Made by a program: the position numbers and the translations under genes. DNA of 42,466 nucleotides from Arthrobacter sp. AQ5-05 (GTDB lineage: Bacteria > Actinomycetota > Actinomycetes > Actinomycetales > Micrococcaceae), in contig NZ_QMKQ01000029.1 in assembly GCF_003287975.1 (NCBI RefSeq), positions 1 to 42,466 on the forward strand. The letters run 5' to 3'. The notes under the pieces were generated by a model. The model ran no database searches. It was given only the letters and a program-made list of their open reading frames with translations, and was not told where the DNA came from. Below, one piece after another: positions 1-7,701 of the stretch. How positions within the stretch are numbered: position 1 is the stretch's first letter; each line of letters opens with the position of its first letter.

Positions 1-227
1 TTGATGCGTTCGAGCATGGCCATTTTTTCGTGTTGGTCGCGGGCGCTGCCGCCGGTGTCCAGGTTGGCGACGCCGTCCAGGAACGCGCGCAGGTAGGCCA
101 GGTCCTCGGCGTGGCTCCGTCCGGGTATCGGCGGGAGGGCGGGAGCCGGGGGCTGCCGGGCTGCCGGTGCATTGCTTTCGTCTGGAGGTTCGTCTTCCGA
201 ATCCCCTTTATGGTATTCATCGAACAT
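1..227 (-). CDS. N-terminal part of a protein that runs off the window edge (possible DUF222/HNH endonuclease family)
   Basis: An open reverse-strand frame starts with ATG at 227 and stays open for 75 codons to the window edge. The first 35 or so residues are acidic and proline-rich (start MFDEYHKGDSEDEPP). A helical-looking stretch follows (AEDLAYLRAFLDGVANLD, then HEKMAMLERI). This layout, a disordered start followed by a helix, resembles the N-termini of the DUF222/HNH endonuclease proteins that are abundant in Arthrobacter, but no catalytic motif lies inside the window, so the family call is inference. The gene diverges from the forward gene at 419; bases 228-418 between them would hold both promoters, and I see no clear element there. 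Confidence 0.4.
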   Translation of the reverse strand, partial: MFDEYHKGDSEDEPPDESNAPAARQPPAPALPPIPGRSHAEDLAYLRAFLDGVANLDTGGSARDQHEKMAMLERI

Positions 228-418
228 ATCTTCATTCTACGCCGCCGGGCCGGCAAAATGAAGGCCCGGATTGCGATCAATCAGGCATAAAGATCCATGT
301 CATAGGCTTATTTTGGTTATCCACAGAATTGCGCAGGGGGCTTGACGGACGGGCCCGGACTGGGTGTCCAGGCCGCGGAAATTGCTGCTTCGCGGCCCCT
401 GCGCGAGACAATGGTTGA

Positions 419-1324
419 ATGCTTCCCTCCACCCTGACCTGGCTGCCTCAAGAGCAGTGGCTGCCCGCGGCCACTGCCCACCAAGCGCGCGCCAAGCGCT
501 TTGGCGAGCCGTTCACAGAGCGCCGGATGAAGCGGCAGAAGCATCCGGTCGAGGATTTCCTCTTCACCTATTACACGCAGAAGCCCGGACAGCTCTACCG
601 CTGGCACCCGGGACCCGGCGTGGTCCTGGCCGGGGAAAAGGCCCTCGAACGAGCGGATTGGAAGTTCTACCGAGAGGCCATCGACCCGGATTCCGGCGAG
701 CGCGGCTACACGGTGGACCTGACGGCATTTGCCGGCGCCCGTGCAGAGGCGGTCCGCTTCGCCGCCATCGTCCTGGCCGGCACGGCATCGCGCCCGGGGA
801 ACTTCGCCTGCTTCGGGCTGCACGAATGGGCCATGGCCTACAAGTCGGCAGACAACGGCATCCGCCATGAATACCTGCCGCTGCGGCTGGGCTCCGCGGG
901 AACCGATGCGGTGGTGGAGGAACACAAGATCCGCTGCACCCACTTCGACGCCTTCCGGTTCTACACCCCCGAGGCCGTGCCGCTCAATGAGCTGCAGCCG
1001 ACCCGCGAGACCCAGCGGGACCTGGAACAGCCCGGCTGCCTGCATGCCAACATGGACCTGTACAAGTGGGCCTACAAGCTCACCCCTGCCGTTCCCACCG
1101 ACCTGGTCATGGACTGCTTCGAGCTCGCCTGGGACATCCGCACCATGGACATGCAGGCCTCGCCGTACGACCTGGCCGCATGGGGGCAGGATCCGATCCG
1201 CATCGAAACGCCAGCGGGCAAGGCCGAGTACGTGCGCCTGCAAAAGGAGTTCGCCGACCGCTCCCAGGTCCTGCGCGGGCGGCTGCTGGCCGTTGCCCAA
1301 TCCCTTCCGGTGCCACAGACTTGA
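419..1324 (+). CDS. Conserved actinobacterial protein of the type often labelled 3-methyladenine DNA glycosylase
   Basis: This 301-residue soluble protein has the conserved block HPVEDFLFTYYTQKPGQLYR near residues 42-61, followed by WHPGPGVVL. I recognise that signature from a family widespread in actinobacteria, whose members are about 290-300 residues and are commonly annotated as 3-methyladenine DNA glycosylase. I do not see the helix-hairpin-helix or AAG-type active site of characterised glycosylases, so the enzymatic label is by family habit only. The CFGLHEWAM and HANMDLYKWAYKL segments also look conserved. The ATG at 419 has only a weak ribosome site upstream. A nearby ATG at 411 is in another frame. 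The lipoprotein gene follows after 48 bases on the same strand and has its own strong ribosome site. Confidence 0.6.
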   Translation: MLPSTLTWLPQEQWLPAATAHQARAKRFGEPFTERRMKRQKHPVEDFLFTYYTQKPGQLYRWHPGPGVVLAGEKALERADWKFYREAIDPDSGERGYTVDLTAFAGARAEAVRFAAIVLAGTASRPGNFACFGLHEWAMAYKSADNGIRHEYLPLRLGSAGTDAVVEEHKIRCTHFDAFRFYTPEAVPLNELQPTRETQRDLEQPGCLHANMDLYKWAYKLTPAVPTDLVMDCFELAWDIRTMDMQASPYDLAAWGQDPIRIETPAGKAEYVRLQKEFADRSQVLRGRLLAVAQSLPVPQT

Positions 1325-1372
1325 GATAGGCCGGTAGCCACCGGTTCCGGCACGAGACGGGAGGGTTCGGCC

Positions 1373-1864
1373 ATGCGGTCCAGGTCTTCCTTCATGGCAG
1401 GGGCACTGCTCGCCGGCGCCGCGATGCTGCTTTCCGGGTGCGCCGGATCCACCGGCAGCGGGACAACGCCGTTGAAGACTTCCACTTCGCCGGCGCCTTC
1501 CGCCCCACCCGGCACGGGTCCTCCGACCACGGACCTGCAGGTCTCGATTCGGGCCGACGGCGCCGTGGAGAGCGCGCACTACCGCCTCCTGTGCAGGGGG
1601 GCCGTCCCGCTGCCCGAAAGCCGGCACCCGGACGCGGCACAGGCCTGCGCCCTGGTGGCCAAGGAGCCGAAGCTGCTCACCGGTCCCCCTCGCGGCGCCA
1701 ACGATGCGTGCACCATGCAATACGGCGGACCGGCGGTGGGCGTGGTGAGCGGGACGATGGATGGGCGCGCGGTGAACCGCAGCTTCGATCTGCGCGACGG
1801 ATGCGGGATCGCCGACTGGCACGCGGCCCTGGCGCTGCTGGTCGACCAGCCCGCCCTGCAATGA
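1373..1864 (+). CDS. Lipoprotein with subtilisin-inhibitor-like (SSI) domain
   Basis: The 163-residue product begins with a lipoprotein signal peptide: RSRS, a hydrophobic core, then the lipobox LLSGC with C23 as the lipidated residue. A Ser/Pro/Thr-rich linker follows to about residue 52. The remainder matches the Streptomyces subtilisin inhibitor-like fold: a first cysteine in YRLLCRG, HPDAAQAC, then ACTMQYGGPAVGVVSGT, and a last cysteine in RDGCG. The four cysteines fit the two disulfides of that family. The protein is expected to be anchored on the outer face of the membrane, where it may inhibit secreted serine proteases; that role is inferred from the family. GGGAGGG lies just upstream of the ATG. 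It converges with the response regulator gene. Confidence 0.7.
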   Translation: MRSRSSFMAGALLAGAAMLLSGCAGSTGSGTTPLKTSTSPAPSAPPGTGPPTTDLQVSIRADGAVESAHYRLLCRGAVPLPESRHPDAAQACALVAKEPKLLTGPPRGANDACTMQYGGPAVGVVSGTMDGRAVNRSFDLRDGCGIADWHAALALLVDQPALQ

Positions 1865-1892
1865 CCCCCGGCTTGCTCCGGGCTTCGCGGGC

Positions 1893-2558
1893 TCAGTCCT
1901 GCACGAGGTAGCGGTGCTCGGGCCGGCCCCGACTGCCGTAGGCCAATTCCAGGCGCAGCGATCCGGCCTGCACCAGATTCGCCAGGTAGCGCTGCGCGGT
2001 GGCCCGGGAGATCCCCACGGCGGTGACCACGTGCATGACGGTGGCCGGTTCGCCGGCCGCGGCAACAGCCGCCAGCACGGCCTGTTCGGTGGGGGTCGCC
2101 GCAGTGCCCGCGGACTCCTCGCCCGAAAGCAGTGCGCGTTGCGCCCGGTCGATGCCCTGCTGGTCCAGCGCCGCGGCGCCGTCCAGTTGCCGGCGATAGC
2201 GGGCGTAACCGCGCAGCCGGGTGGCGAGCATCCTGGGGTCGAAGGGCTTGACCAGGTAGCCCAGCGCTCCGCGCCTGATGGCGGTGCGCACCGCATCGAC
2301 CTCGGTGGCCGCCGAGAGCACGAAGGCGTCCACGTCCAGGGTCGCCAGCAGGTCCAGCCCGGACCCCTGCGGCAGGTACACATCCAGCAGCAGCAGGTCG
2401 GGCTTGCCCTCGGCGACCGCGCGCGGCACCATCCGGGCGTCGTGCACCGGGGCCAGGGCGCGGAACCCGGGAACCGCATCCACGTAGCCGGCGTGCAGTG
2501 CCGCGACCCGGAAGTCGTCGTCGACCACCAGGACCTTGTAGTCGGTGTGCTCGCTCAT
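1893..2558 (-). CDS. CitB/DcuR-type response regulator
   Basis: The 221-residue protein has an N-terminal receiver domain with acidic pocket D13-D15, phospho-acceptor D59 (LLLLDVYLPQ), S82/T85 and K104 (YLVKPFDP). A C-terminal winged-helix domain of the CitB/DcuR kind follows (TVMHVVTAVGISRATAQRYL, about residues 170-205, then GRPEHRYLV). Its ATG overlaps the stop codon of the upstream sensor kinase gene as ATGA (2555-2558), which implies translational coupling. The kinase type and the divergent CitM-family transporter at 4462 suggest that the pair senses citrate or a related di- or tricarboxylate and activates the transporter. That target is inference from gene order. Confidence 0.9.
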   Translation of the reverse strand: MSEHTDYKVLVVDDDFRVAALHAGYVDAVPGFRALAPVHDARMVPRAVAEGKPDLLLLDVYLPQGSGLDLLATLDVDAFVLSAATEVDAVRTAIRRGALGYLVKPFDPRMLATRLRGYARYRRQLDGAAALDQQGIDRAQRALLSGEESAGTAATPTEQAVLAAVAAAGEPATVMHVVTAVGISRATAQRYLANLVQAGSLRLELAYGSRGRPEHRYLVQD

Positions 2559-4255
2559 CGGGTGTTCTTCCCTTCGGTGGTTCCGGCATCGGTGGACAGC
2601 ACCCCGGGCAAACGGGCGGCAAAGACGGCCCCGGAGTGCGCATGGTCGGTGCTCCCCGGCCCGCCGGGGTCCGCGATCCAGACCTCGCCGCCGCGGGTGC
2701 GGGCCAGCCGGCGAACCAGCGGCAGCCCCACGCCCTGGCCGTGTTCCGGGGCATCGGGCAGCGCGCCGGTGCTGATCCCCTCGGCAAAGACGTCCAGGCC
2801 CCCCGGGACCCCGTCCCCGGAATCGGCGACGGCCAGGTGCAGCGTGGCGCCCTCGGAGAGCAGGTCGACCTCGACCCAGCGCGGAGCCGGTCCCTCCACC
2901 GCGGCGCGCAGCGCATTGTCGATCAGGTTCCCGAGCACCGCGGTGGCGTCCTGCGCGTCGACCAGGCTGCCGTAGAGCGCGCTGGCATCCCCCACCCGCA
3001 GCACCACGCCGCGCTCGTAGGCCTCGACGCCCTTGGCCCCGAGGAAGGCCCGCAGGTAGGTGTCCTCGATGGCAGCGAGGTTCTGCACGGGTTCGCGCAC
3101 CGGACCGGAGGCGATGACCTCGCCGAGGTAGTCCTGGGCCTCGGCCACATCCCCGTGGTGCAGCAGCCCGGAGATGGTGTGCAGCCGGTTGGCGAATTCA
3201 TGGCGCTGGGCGCGCAGGGCGCCGGCCATGGTCTGGACCGCGTCCAGCCGCGAGCCCAGGGTCTCGATGGTGGTCACGTCGCGCAGCAGCACCACCTGCC
3301 CCAGGTCGATGCCCTCGCGGGCCACCGGGTGCACGGTGGCAACCAGTGCCGCGTGCTCGGTTTCCAGGCGCAGCGTGGCTCCGGTGCCCTCGGCGATCGC
3401 GGCAACCAAAGGCGCCGGCAGCCGCGCGTCGGTGTAGGGCTGCCCGATGATGTCGGCGGACTCGTGGCGATGCGGCAGACCCAGCATGATCCGCGCGGCC
3501 TTGTTGCGCACCGACACCCGGCCGTCGGGGCCGATGCCGATGACCCCGTCGGCCACCCCGTAGAGCACCGCGTCGCGGTCCCGCAGCAGCTGCGCCATCT
3601 CGGCAGGTTCCAGCCCCAGGGTCTGCGCCTTGAGCCGGCGCACCAGCCAGCGGGTCGAAGCCGCGGAAAGCGCCAGGGCCCCGAGGCCCAGCCCGAGCAC
3701 CCAGGCACCTGCGGTGCGCAGCCGCGCGGCCAGCTCCTGGACGCCCACCCCGACGCTGATCTCGCCCGCCACGGTCGCGTCGTCCGGGGCGAAGACCGGG
3801 ACCTTGGCGCGCACGGATTCGCCCAGGGTCCCGTATTCGCGGGATACCGACTCGCGCCCGGACAGTGCGGCGGGATCGGTGGAGACCTTCCGGCCCAGCA
3901 GGGAGGGGGTCGGGTGCGCCAGGCGGATCCCGCGGTCCTCGGTGACCACCACGAAGAACGCACCGGTGCGCACCCGCACGCCCTCGGCCGCCTGCTGCAC
4001 GTACCCGGTGCGCAGCGCCGCGGCGTCCAGCGTTTCCGCATCGGCGTAGCGCCGCACCTGCGTCCGGATCTCGGGGTCGGCGGCCAGCGTGCGCGCAATG
4101 GCCAGCGCGCGTTCCTGGGCCTGTTCGTTGACGCGCTGGACGGTCACCCACATGGCACCGGCCGCGGCGGCAAGGATCATCAGCCCCACCACAACGAATT
4201 GCAGGGTCATGATGCGGGCGGCGAATCCACGCCCGGGCTTCGGCTCCGGAGGCAT
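2555..4255 (-). CDS. CitA/DcuS-type sensor histidine kinase
   Basis: With the ATG at 4255 the product is 566 residues. The open frame extends further upstream, but that extension is not membrane-protein-like, and the start MPPEPKPGRGF leads directly into TM1 (about 16-38). The extracytoplasmic PAS-like sensor (about 40-180) contains FFVVVTEDRGIRLAHPTP and GRESVSREYGTLG, as in CitA/DcuS. TM2 lies at about 183-203, followed by a cytoplasmic PAS domain (about 218-320). The phospho-acceptor is H352 in QRHEFANRLHTISGLLHHGD, the hallmark of this family. The HATPase domain has NLIDNALRAA and GQGVGLPLVRRL. It is co-transcribed with the response regulator and diverges from the transporter gene. No strong ribosome site precedes 4255. 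Confidence 0.88.
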   Translation of the reverse strand: MPPEPKPGRGFAARIMTLQFVVVGLMILAAAAGAMWVTVQRVNEQAQERALAIARTLAADPEIRTQVRRYADAETLDAAALRTGYVQQAAEGVRVRTGAFFVVVTEDRGIRLAHPTPSLLGRKVSTDPAALSGRESVSREYGTLGESVRAKVPVFAPDDATVAGEISVGVGVQELAARLRTAGAWVLGLGLGALALSAASTRWLVRRLKAQTLGLEPAEMAQLLRDRDAVLYGVADGVIGIGPDGRVSVRNKAARIMLGLPHRHESADIIGQPYTDARLPAPLVAAIAEGTGATLRLETEHAALVATVHPVAREGIDLGQVVLLRDVTTIETLGSRLDAVQTMAGALRAQRHEFANRLHTISGLLHHGDVAEAQDYLGEVIASGPVREPVQNLAAIEDTYLRAFLGAKGVEAYERGVVLRVGDASALYGSLVDAQDATAVLGNLIDNALRAAVEGPAPRWVEVDLLSEGATLHLAVADSGDGVPGGLDVFAEGISTGALPDAPEHGQGVGLPLVRRLARTRGGEVWIADPGGPGSTDHAHSGAVFAARLPGVLSTDAGTTEGKNTR

Positions 4256-4321
4256 GGAACCCAGTCTAGGACCTCGGGTGGGCTTTATGAGCAAAAAAGG
4301 ATTTAGGGGAAGAAGCGGGGC

Positions 4322-4333
4322 TTGTGGGCACAA
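4322..4333. promoter_or_regulatory. Small palindrome in the kinase/citM divergent promoter region
   Basis: TTGTG-gg-CACAA is a 5-bp-arm palindrome in the 206-base gap (4256-4461) between the sensor kinase and the transporter. A/T-rich tracts (GCAAAAAAGGATTTAGG) lie just upstream. It is a candidate site for the CitB-type regulator, by position only. Confidence 0.25.
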
Positions 4334-4461
4334 CCACACCACCGTGATGCGCACCACGTAGCGTTGTGTTCCACGGCGCGATCCACCGGTGAAAGCACCC
4401 CCAGCCGGTCGCAAGCCAACTCCCCCTCACCCGCGTTACACCCCCATTTAAGGAGATCCCC

Positions 4462-5886
4462 ATGCTGGTAGCACTCGGGTTCCTGATGGTCGCCACGTTC
4501 ATGGCGCTCATCATGACCAAGCGCATGACCCCGTTGCTGGCGCTGATCATCGTCCCGACCGTCTTCGGCCTCTTCGCCGGCGCCGGACTCGGACTGGGCG
4601 ACATGGTCATGGATGCCGTGAAGTCGATGTCAGGCACCGCCGCCCTGCTGATGTTCGCCATCATGTACTTCGGGATCATGATCGACGTGGGGCTCTTCGA
4701 CAAGCTGGTCGACGGCATCCTGCGCCTGGTCGGCAACGACCCGGCCAAGGTCGTCATGGGCACCGCGCTGCTCACCGGGCTGATCTCCCTGGACGGCGAC
4801 GGCTCCACCACCTTCATCGTGGTCACCGCCGCGTTGCTGCCGATCTACCAGCGCCTGGGCATGAGCCCGGTGGTGCTGACCTGTGTGGCCGGGCTGACCA
4901 ACGGCACGCTGAACATCGTGCCCTGGGGCGGGCCGACCGCCCGCGCCGCCGCGGCGCTGCACGTGGATGCCTCCGCGGTGTTCGTCCCGATGATCCCGGC
5001 ACTGGCCGTGGGACTTGTCGTCGTCTTCGGCTTCGCCTGGGCCATGGGCATCGCCGAGCGCAAGCGCCTGCAGCGCGAGGACCCGCTGCGATGGGGCCCG
5101 GGCTCGGTCATGACCGGCGGAACCGGCGGCTCCAAGGACTCCGGCAACGCCAAGACCCCGACCGGCGGCCGCGGCGTCGCCCTGCTGGAAAAGGTCGCCG
5201 TGCGCGGCGACGGCACCGAATCCGCCACCATGGACGGCACGGTCCTGGACCCGACCCGCGAGACCCTGCGCCCGAAGCTGTTCATCTTCAACCTCTCGAT
5301 GACCGTGGCCATCTTCGTGCTGCTGATCGCCGACGTGCTGCCGCTGTCCTACCTGTTCATGATCGGCACCGCCGTGGCGCTGCTGGTGAACTTCCCGCGC
5401 ATCTCCGACCAGGCCAAGATGATCGCCTCGCACTCCTCCGAGGTCATCGCCGTGGTCTCCATGGTGCTTGCCGCAGCGGTGCTCACCGGCGTGCTCTCGG
5501 GCACCGGCATGGTCGATGCCATGAGCACCTGGCTGGTCGACGTCATCCCGACCTCGATGGGCCCGTACCTGGCGATCCTCACCGGCATCATCTCGATCCC
5601 CGCCACGTTCTTCATGAGCAACGACGCGTTCTACTTCGGCATCCTGCCGGTGCTCACCGAGGCCGGCGCACACTACGGCATTCCCGCCGTGGACATGGCC
5701 CGCGCCTCGATCACCGGCCAGCCGGTGCACATGCAGTCCCCGCTGGTTCCCGCGATCCTGCTGCTGGTCTCGATGTCCCGCGTCGATCTGGGCGACCACC
5801 ACAAGAAGGTCCTGTGGCGCGCACTGGTCGTCTCCCTGGTGATGCTCACCGTGGGCGTGCTCATCGGCGCCATCGGCATCGGCTAG
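4462..5886 (+). CDS. citM: CitMHS-family citrate:cation symporter
   Basis: This 474-residue polytopic membrane protein begins MLVALGFLMVATFMALIMTK. It carries the CitMHS signatures SLDGDGSTTFIVVTAALLP and NIVPWGGPTARAAAAL. A long cytoplasmic loop (about residues 205-275) separates two transmembrane halves, and the C-terminal half has FFMSNDAFYFGILPVL and QPVHMQSPLVPAILLL. Characterised members (Bacillus CitM, CitH) import citrate complexed with Mg2+ or Ca2+, driven by protons; the metal preference cannot be read here. AAGGAGA sits 6 bases before the ATG. The divergent two-component pair is its likely regulator. A strong hairpin terminator follows the stop. Confidence 0.92.
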   Translation: MLVALGFLMVATFMALIMTKRMTPLLALIIVPTVFGLFAGAGLGLGDMVMDAVKSMSGTAALLMFAIMYFGIMIDVGLFDKLVDGILRLVGNDPAKVVMGTALLTGLISLDGDGSTTFIVVTAALLPIYQRLGMSPVVLTCVAGLTNGTLNIVPWGGPTARAAAALHVDASAVFVPMIPALAVGLVVVFGFAWAMGIAERKRLQREDPLRWGPGSVMTGGTGGSKDSGNAKTPTGGRGVALLEKVAVRGDGTESATMDGTVLDPTRETLRPKLFIFNLSMTVAIFVLLIADVLPLSYLFMIGTAVALLVNFPRISDQAKMIASHSSEVIAVVSMVLAAAVLTGVLSGTGMVDAMSTWLVDVIPTSMGPYLAILTGIISIPATFFMSNDAFYFGILPVLTEAGAHYGIPAVDMARASITGQPVHMQSPLVPAILLLVSMSRVDLGDHHKKVLWRALVVSLVMLTVGVLIGAIGIG

Positions 5887-5905
5887 GAAACGCCGCGCCA
5901 ACCAC

Positions 5906-5961
5906 GCGGCACGCCACGGGGCGGGGAACCTGAAAAGGTTCCCCGCCCCTTTGCGTGCCGC
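5906..5961 (+). terminator. Hairpin terminator after the citrate transporter gene
   Basis: A perfect 13-bp inner stem (5918-5930 with 5937-5949, loop TGAAAA) is enclosed by an outer 9-bp stem (GCGGCACGC at 5906-5914, GCGTGCCGC at 5953-5961). TTT follows the inner stem, so it can act as an intrinsic terminator. Confidence 0.85.
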
Positions 5962-6040
5962 CGGCCCTGCGCGCTTAACGTCCCCGAAACGGGCGTGTGG
6001 AAAACTGGAAGAACGGATCAAGAGGAAGAGGCACACCCCC

Positions 6041-7612
6041 ATGGAATTCCTGCTGTTGCTGGTCGGGTTGCTCTTCGGGACGGTGCTGGTGGCGGGCCTG
6101 GGCGAACGCATCCGCCTGCCCTACCCGATCCTGATGCTGGTCTTCTCGGCCGGGGCGGCATTCCTGCCGTTCATTCCCGAGGTCCACATCAACCCCGAGC
6201 TGATCCTGCCGCTCTTCCTGCCCCCGTTGCTCTATGCCGCGGCCCAGCGCAGCTCCTGGTCGATCTTCCGGCTGCGCTGGCGCTCGCTGGTGCTGTTGGC
6301 CGTACTGCTGGTTCTGGCGACCTCCGCCGCCGTGGCGGGCGTCGCCTGGCTGATGGTCCCGACCATGGCGCTTCCGGCGGCCATCGCCCTGGGTGCCATC
6401 GTGGCCCCGCCGGACCCGGTGGCCGTCGAGGCCGTTGCCGGCAAGGTGAAGATGCGCCGCCGGCTTCTCACGGTGCTGCAGACCGAGGGACTGTTCAACG
6501 ACGCGATGGCCATCGTGATCTTCCAGGCGGCGGTTGCAGCGGCCATGGGCGGCGGCGAGGTCGGCTGGGACGTGGTGCCGAAGTTCCTGATCGGGGCGGC
6601 CGGAGCCATCGTGCTGGGCCTGGGCATGGCCTGGCTGGTCGGGGCGCTGAACCGCTTCGTCCCGGACCTGGTGGCCCGTTCCGCCACCACGCTGGTGGCA
6701 CCCTACGCCGTCTACCTGCTGGCCGAGGAGGTCCACCTCTCCGGCGTCGTCGCCGTGGTGGTCACCGCGCTGGAGCTGGGCCGCCGCGCCCGCCCGCAGG
6801 ACTCCGAGGAACGCCTGACCCGCACCGCTTTCTGGGACGTGGTGGAGCTGCTCACCACCGGGGTCGCCTTCGGTCTGGTCGGCATCGAGATGCGCTACAT
6901 CATCCAGGACGAGGGGGCGAACCTGCTGACGTTCATCCCCGGCATCGCGGCCATCTGCGCCACGGTGGTGCTGGTCCGCTTCGTGTGGATGATGGCGATG
7001 TTCAAGATCGGCGGAACCGAGCGCAAGTCCAAGACCCCGGGCTCGCTGAAAGAGGTGCTGGTGCTCTCCTGGTGCGGCATGCGCGGGCTGGCGACCCTTG
7101 CGCTGGCGTTGGCGCTGCCGGCCACCGTGGCCAACGGGCAGCCGCTGGAAGGCCGGAACTTCGTGATTGCCACCGCCTGCGCCGTGCTGATCACGACCCT
7201 GGTGCTGCCGGGCCTGACGCTGCCGGCGCTGATGCGTGCGCTGAAGCTGCCCAACGACCACGCAGCGGAAGAACGCAAGCAGCGCTCGCTGGCCCGCCGC
7301 GCGGAAAAGGTCGCCCTGGAGACCATGAAGCGCTCCACCGCCGCGTCGGCGCTGCCGCAAAAACGCCGCGACGCGCTGGCCCGGCGCATGTCCTCGCTGC
7401 ACACCATCCTGGAGGCCGACCTCGAGGCGGACCCGGAGAAGATGCTGCGCCTGAAGCAGATCCTCACCGTCATGGACGACGTGCAGCGCGAGGCGCTGGA
7501 CGCCGCGCGCTCGGAGATGCTCAAGGCACGCAACGAACCGGGCAACGACCCCGAGCTCGTGGACCGGGTGCTGCGCCGGCTGGATCTGCGCACCGTCACG
7601 CTGGACCAGTGA
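6041..7612 (+). CDS. NhaP-type Na+/H+ antiporter (CPA1 family)
   Basis: From the ATG at 6041, preceded by AGAGGAAGAG, the product is 523 residues. The frame is open upstream to 5951, but that region overlaps the terminator and is not hydrophobic. About twelve membrane segments run to residue 410. They include FLPPLLYAAAQRSSW, GAIVAPPDPVAVEAV (the conserved DP region of CPA1 exchangers), LFNDAMAIVIFQAAV and SWCGMRGLATLALALALPA. The last 110 residues form a charged, probably helical cytoplasmic tail (AEERKQRSLARRAEKV and later), as in NhaP/YjcE-type exchangers. The expected role is proton-coupled export of Na+ (or K+) for pH and salt homeostasis. It appears to be monocistronic. Confidence 0.9.
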   Translation: MEFLLLLVGLLFGTVLVAGLGERIRLPYPILMLVFSAGAAFLPFIPEVHINPELILPLFLPPLLYAAAQRSSWSIFRLRWRSLVLLAVLLVLATSAAVAGVAWLMVPTMALPAAIALGAIVAPPDPVAVEAVAGKVKMRRRLLTVLQTEGLFNDAMAIVIFQAAVAAAMGGGEVGWDVVPKFLIGAAGAIVLGLGMAWLVGALNRFVPDLVARSATTLVAPYAVYLLAEEVHLSGVVAVVVTALELGRRARPQDSEERLTRTAFWDVVELLTTGVAFGLVGIEMRYIIQDEGANLLTFIPGIAAICATVVLVRFVWMMAMFKIGGTERKSKTPGSLKEVLVLSWCGMRGLATLALALALPATVANGQPLEGRNFVIATACAVLITTLVLPGLTLPALMRALKLPNDHAAEERKQRSLARRAEKVALETMKRSTAASALPQKRRDALARRMSSLHTILEADLEADPEKMLRLKQILTVMDDVQREALDAARSEMLKARNEPGNDPELVDRVLRRLDLRTVTLDQ

Positions 7613-7648
7613 CGCCAGGCGGCGGACCGCTGGAGGGAACCCCCACGG

Positions 7649-7690
7649 GGCGGTAGTGTGGTGCAAACCACACTACCGCCTCTCTTTTTT
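7649..7690 (+). terminator. Perfect 14-bp hairpin with T-tract, ending next to the following gene's SD
   Basis: GGCGGTAGTGTGGT (7649-7662) pairs perfectly with 7667-7680 around a GCAA loop, and TCTCTTTTTT follows. It is a textbook intrinsic terminator for the antiporter gene. The T-tract ends at 7690, immediately before GGAGGA (7691-7696), the SD of the next gene. Confidence 0.85.
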
Positions 7691-7701
7691 GGAGGAAACC
7701 G

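Noticed and set aside
1867-1882. Small hairpin CCCGG/CCGGG between the lipoprotein and response regulator genes
   Set aside because: A five-base stem without a T-run is expected by chance in DNA this rich in GC.
2498-4306. A 602-codon forward open frame opposite the sensor kinase
   Set aside because: It is the antisense shadow of a clear CitA/DcuS kinase; the translated product is Gly/Arg/Gln-rich and has no recognisable domain.
4630-7666. Long reverse-strand open frames opposite the citrate transporter and the antiporter
   Set aside because: High GC keeps the opposite strand free of stops. The predicted products are His/Arg/Gly-rich and unlike any family, while the forward genes are unmistakable.
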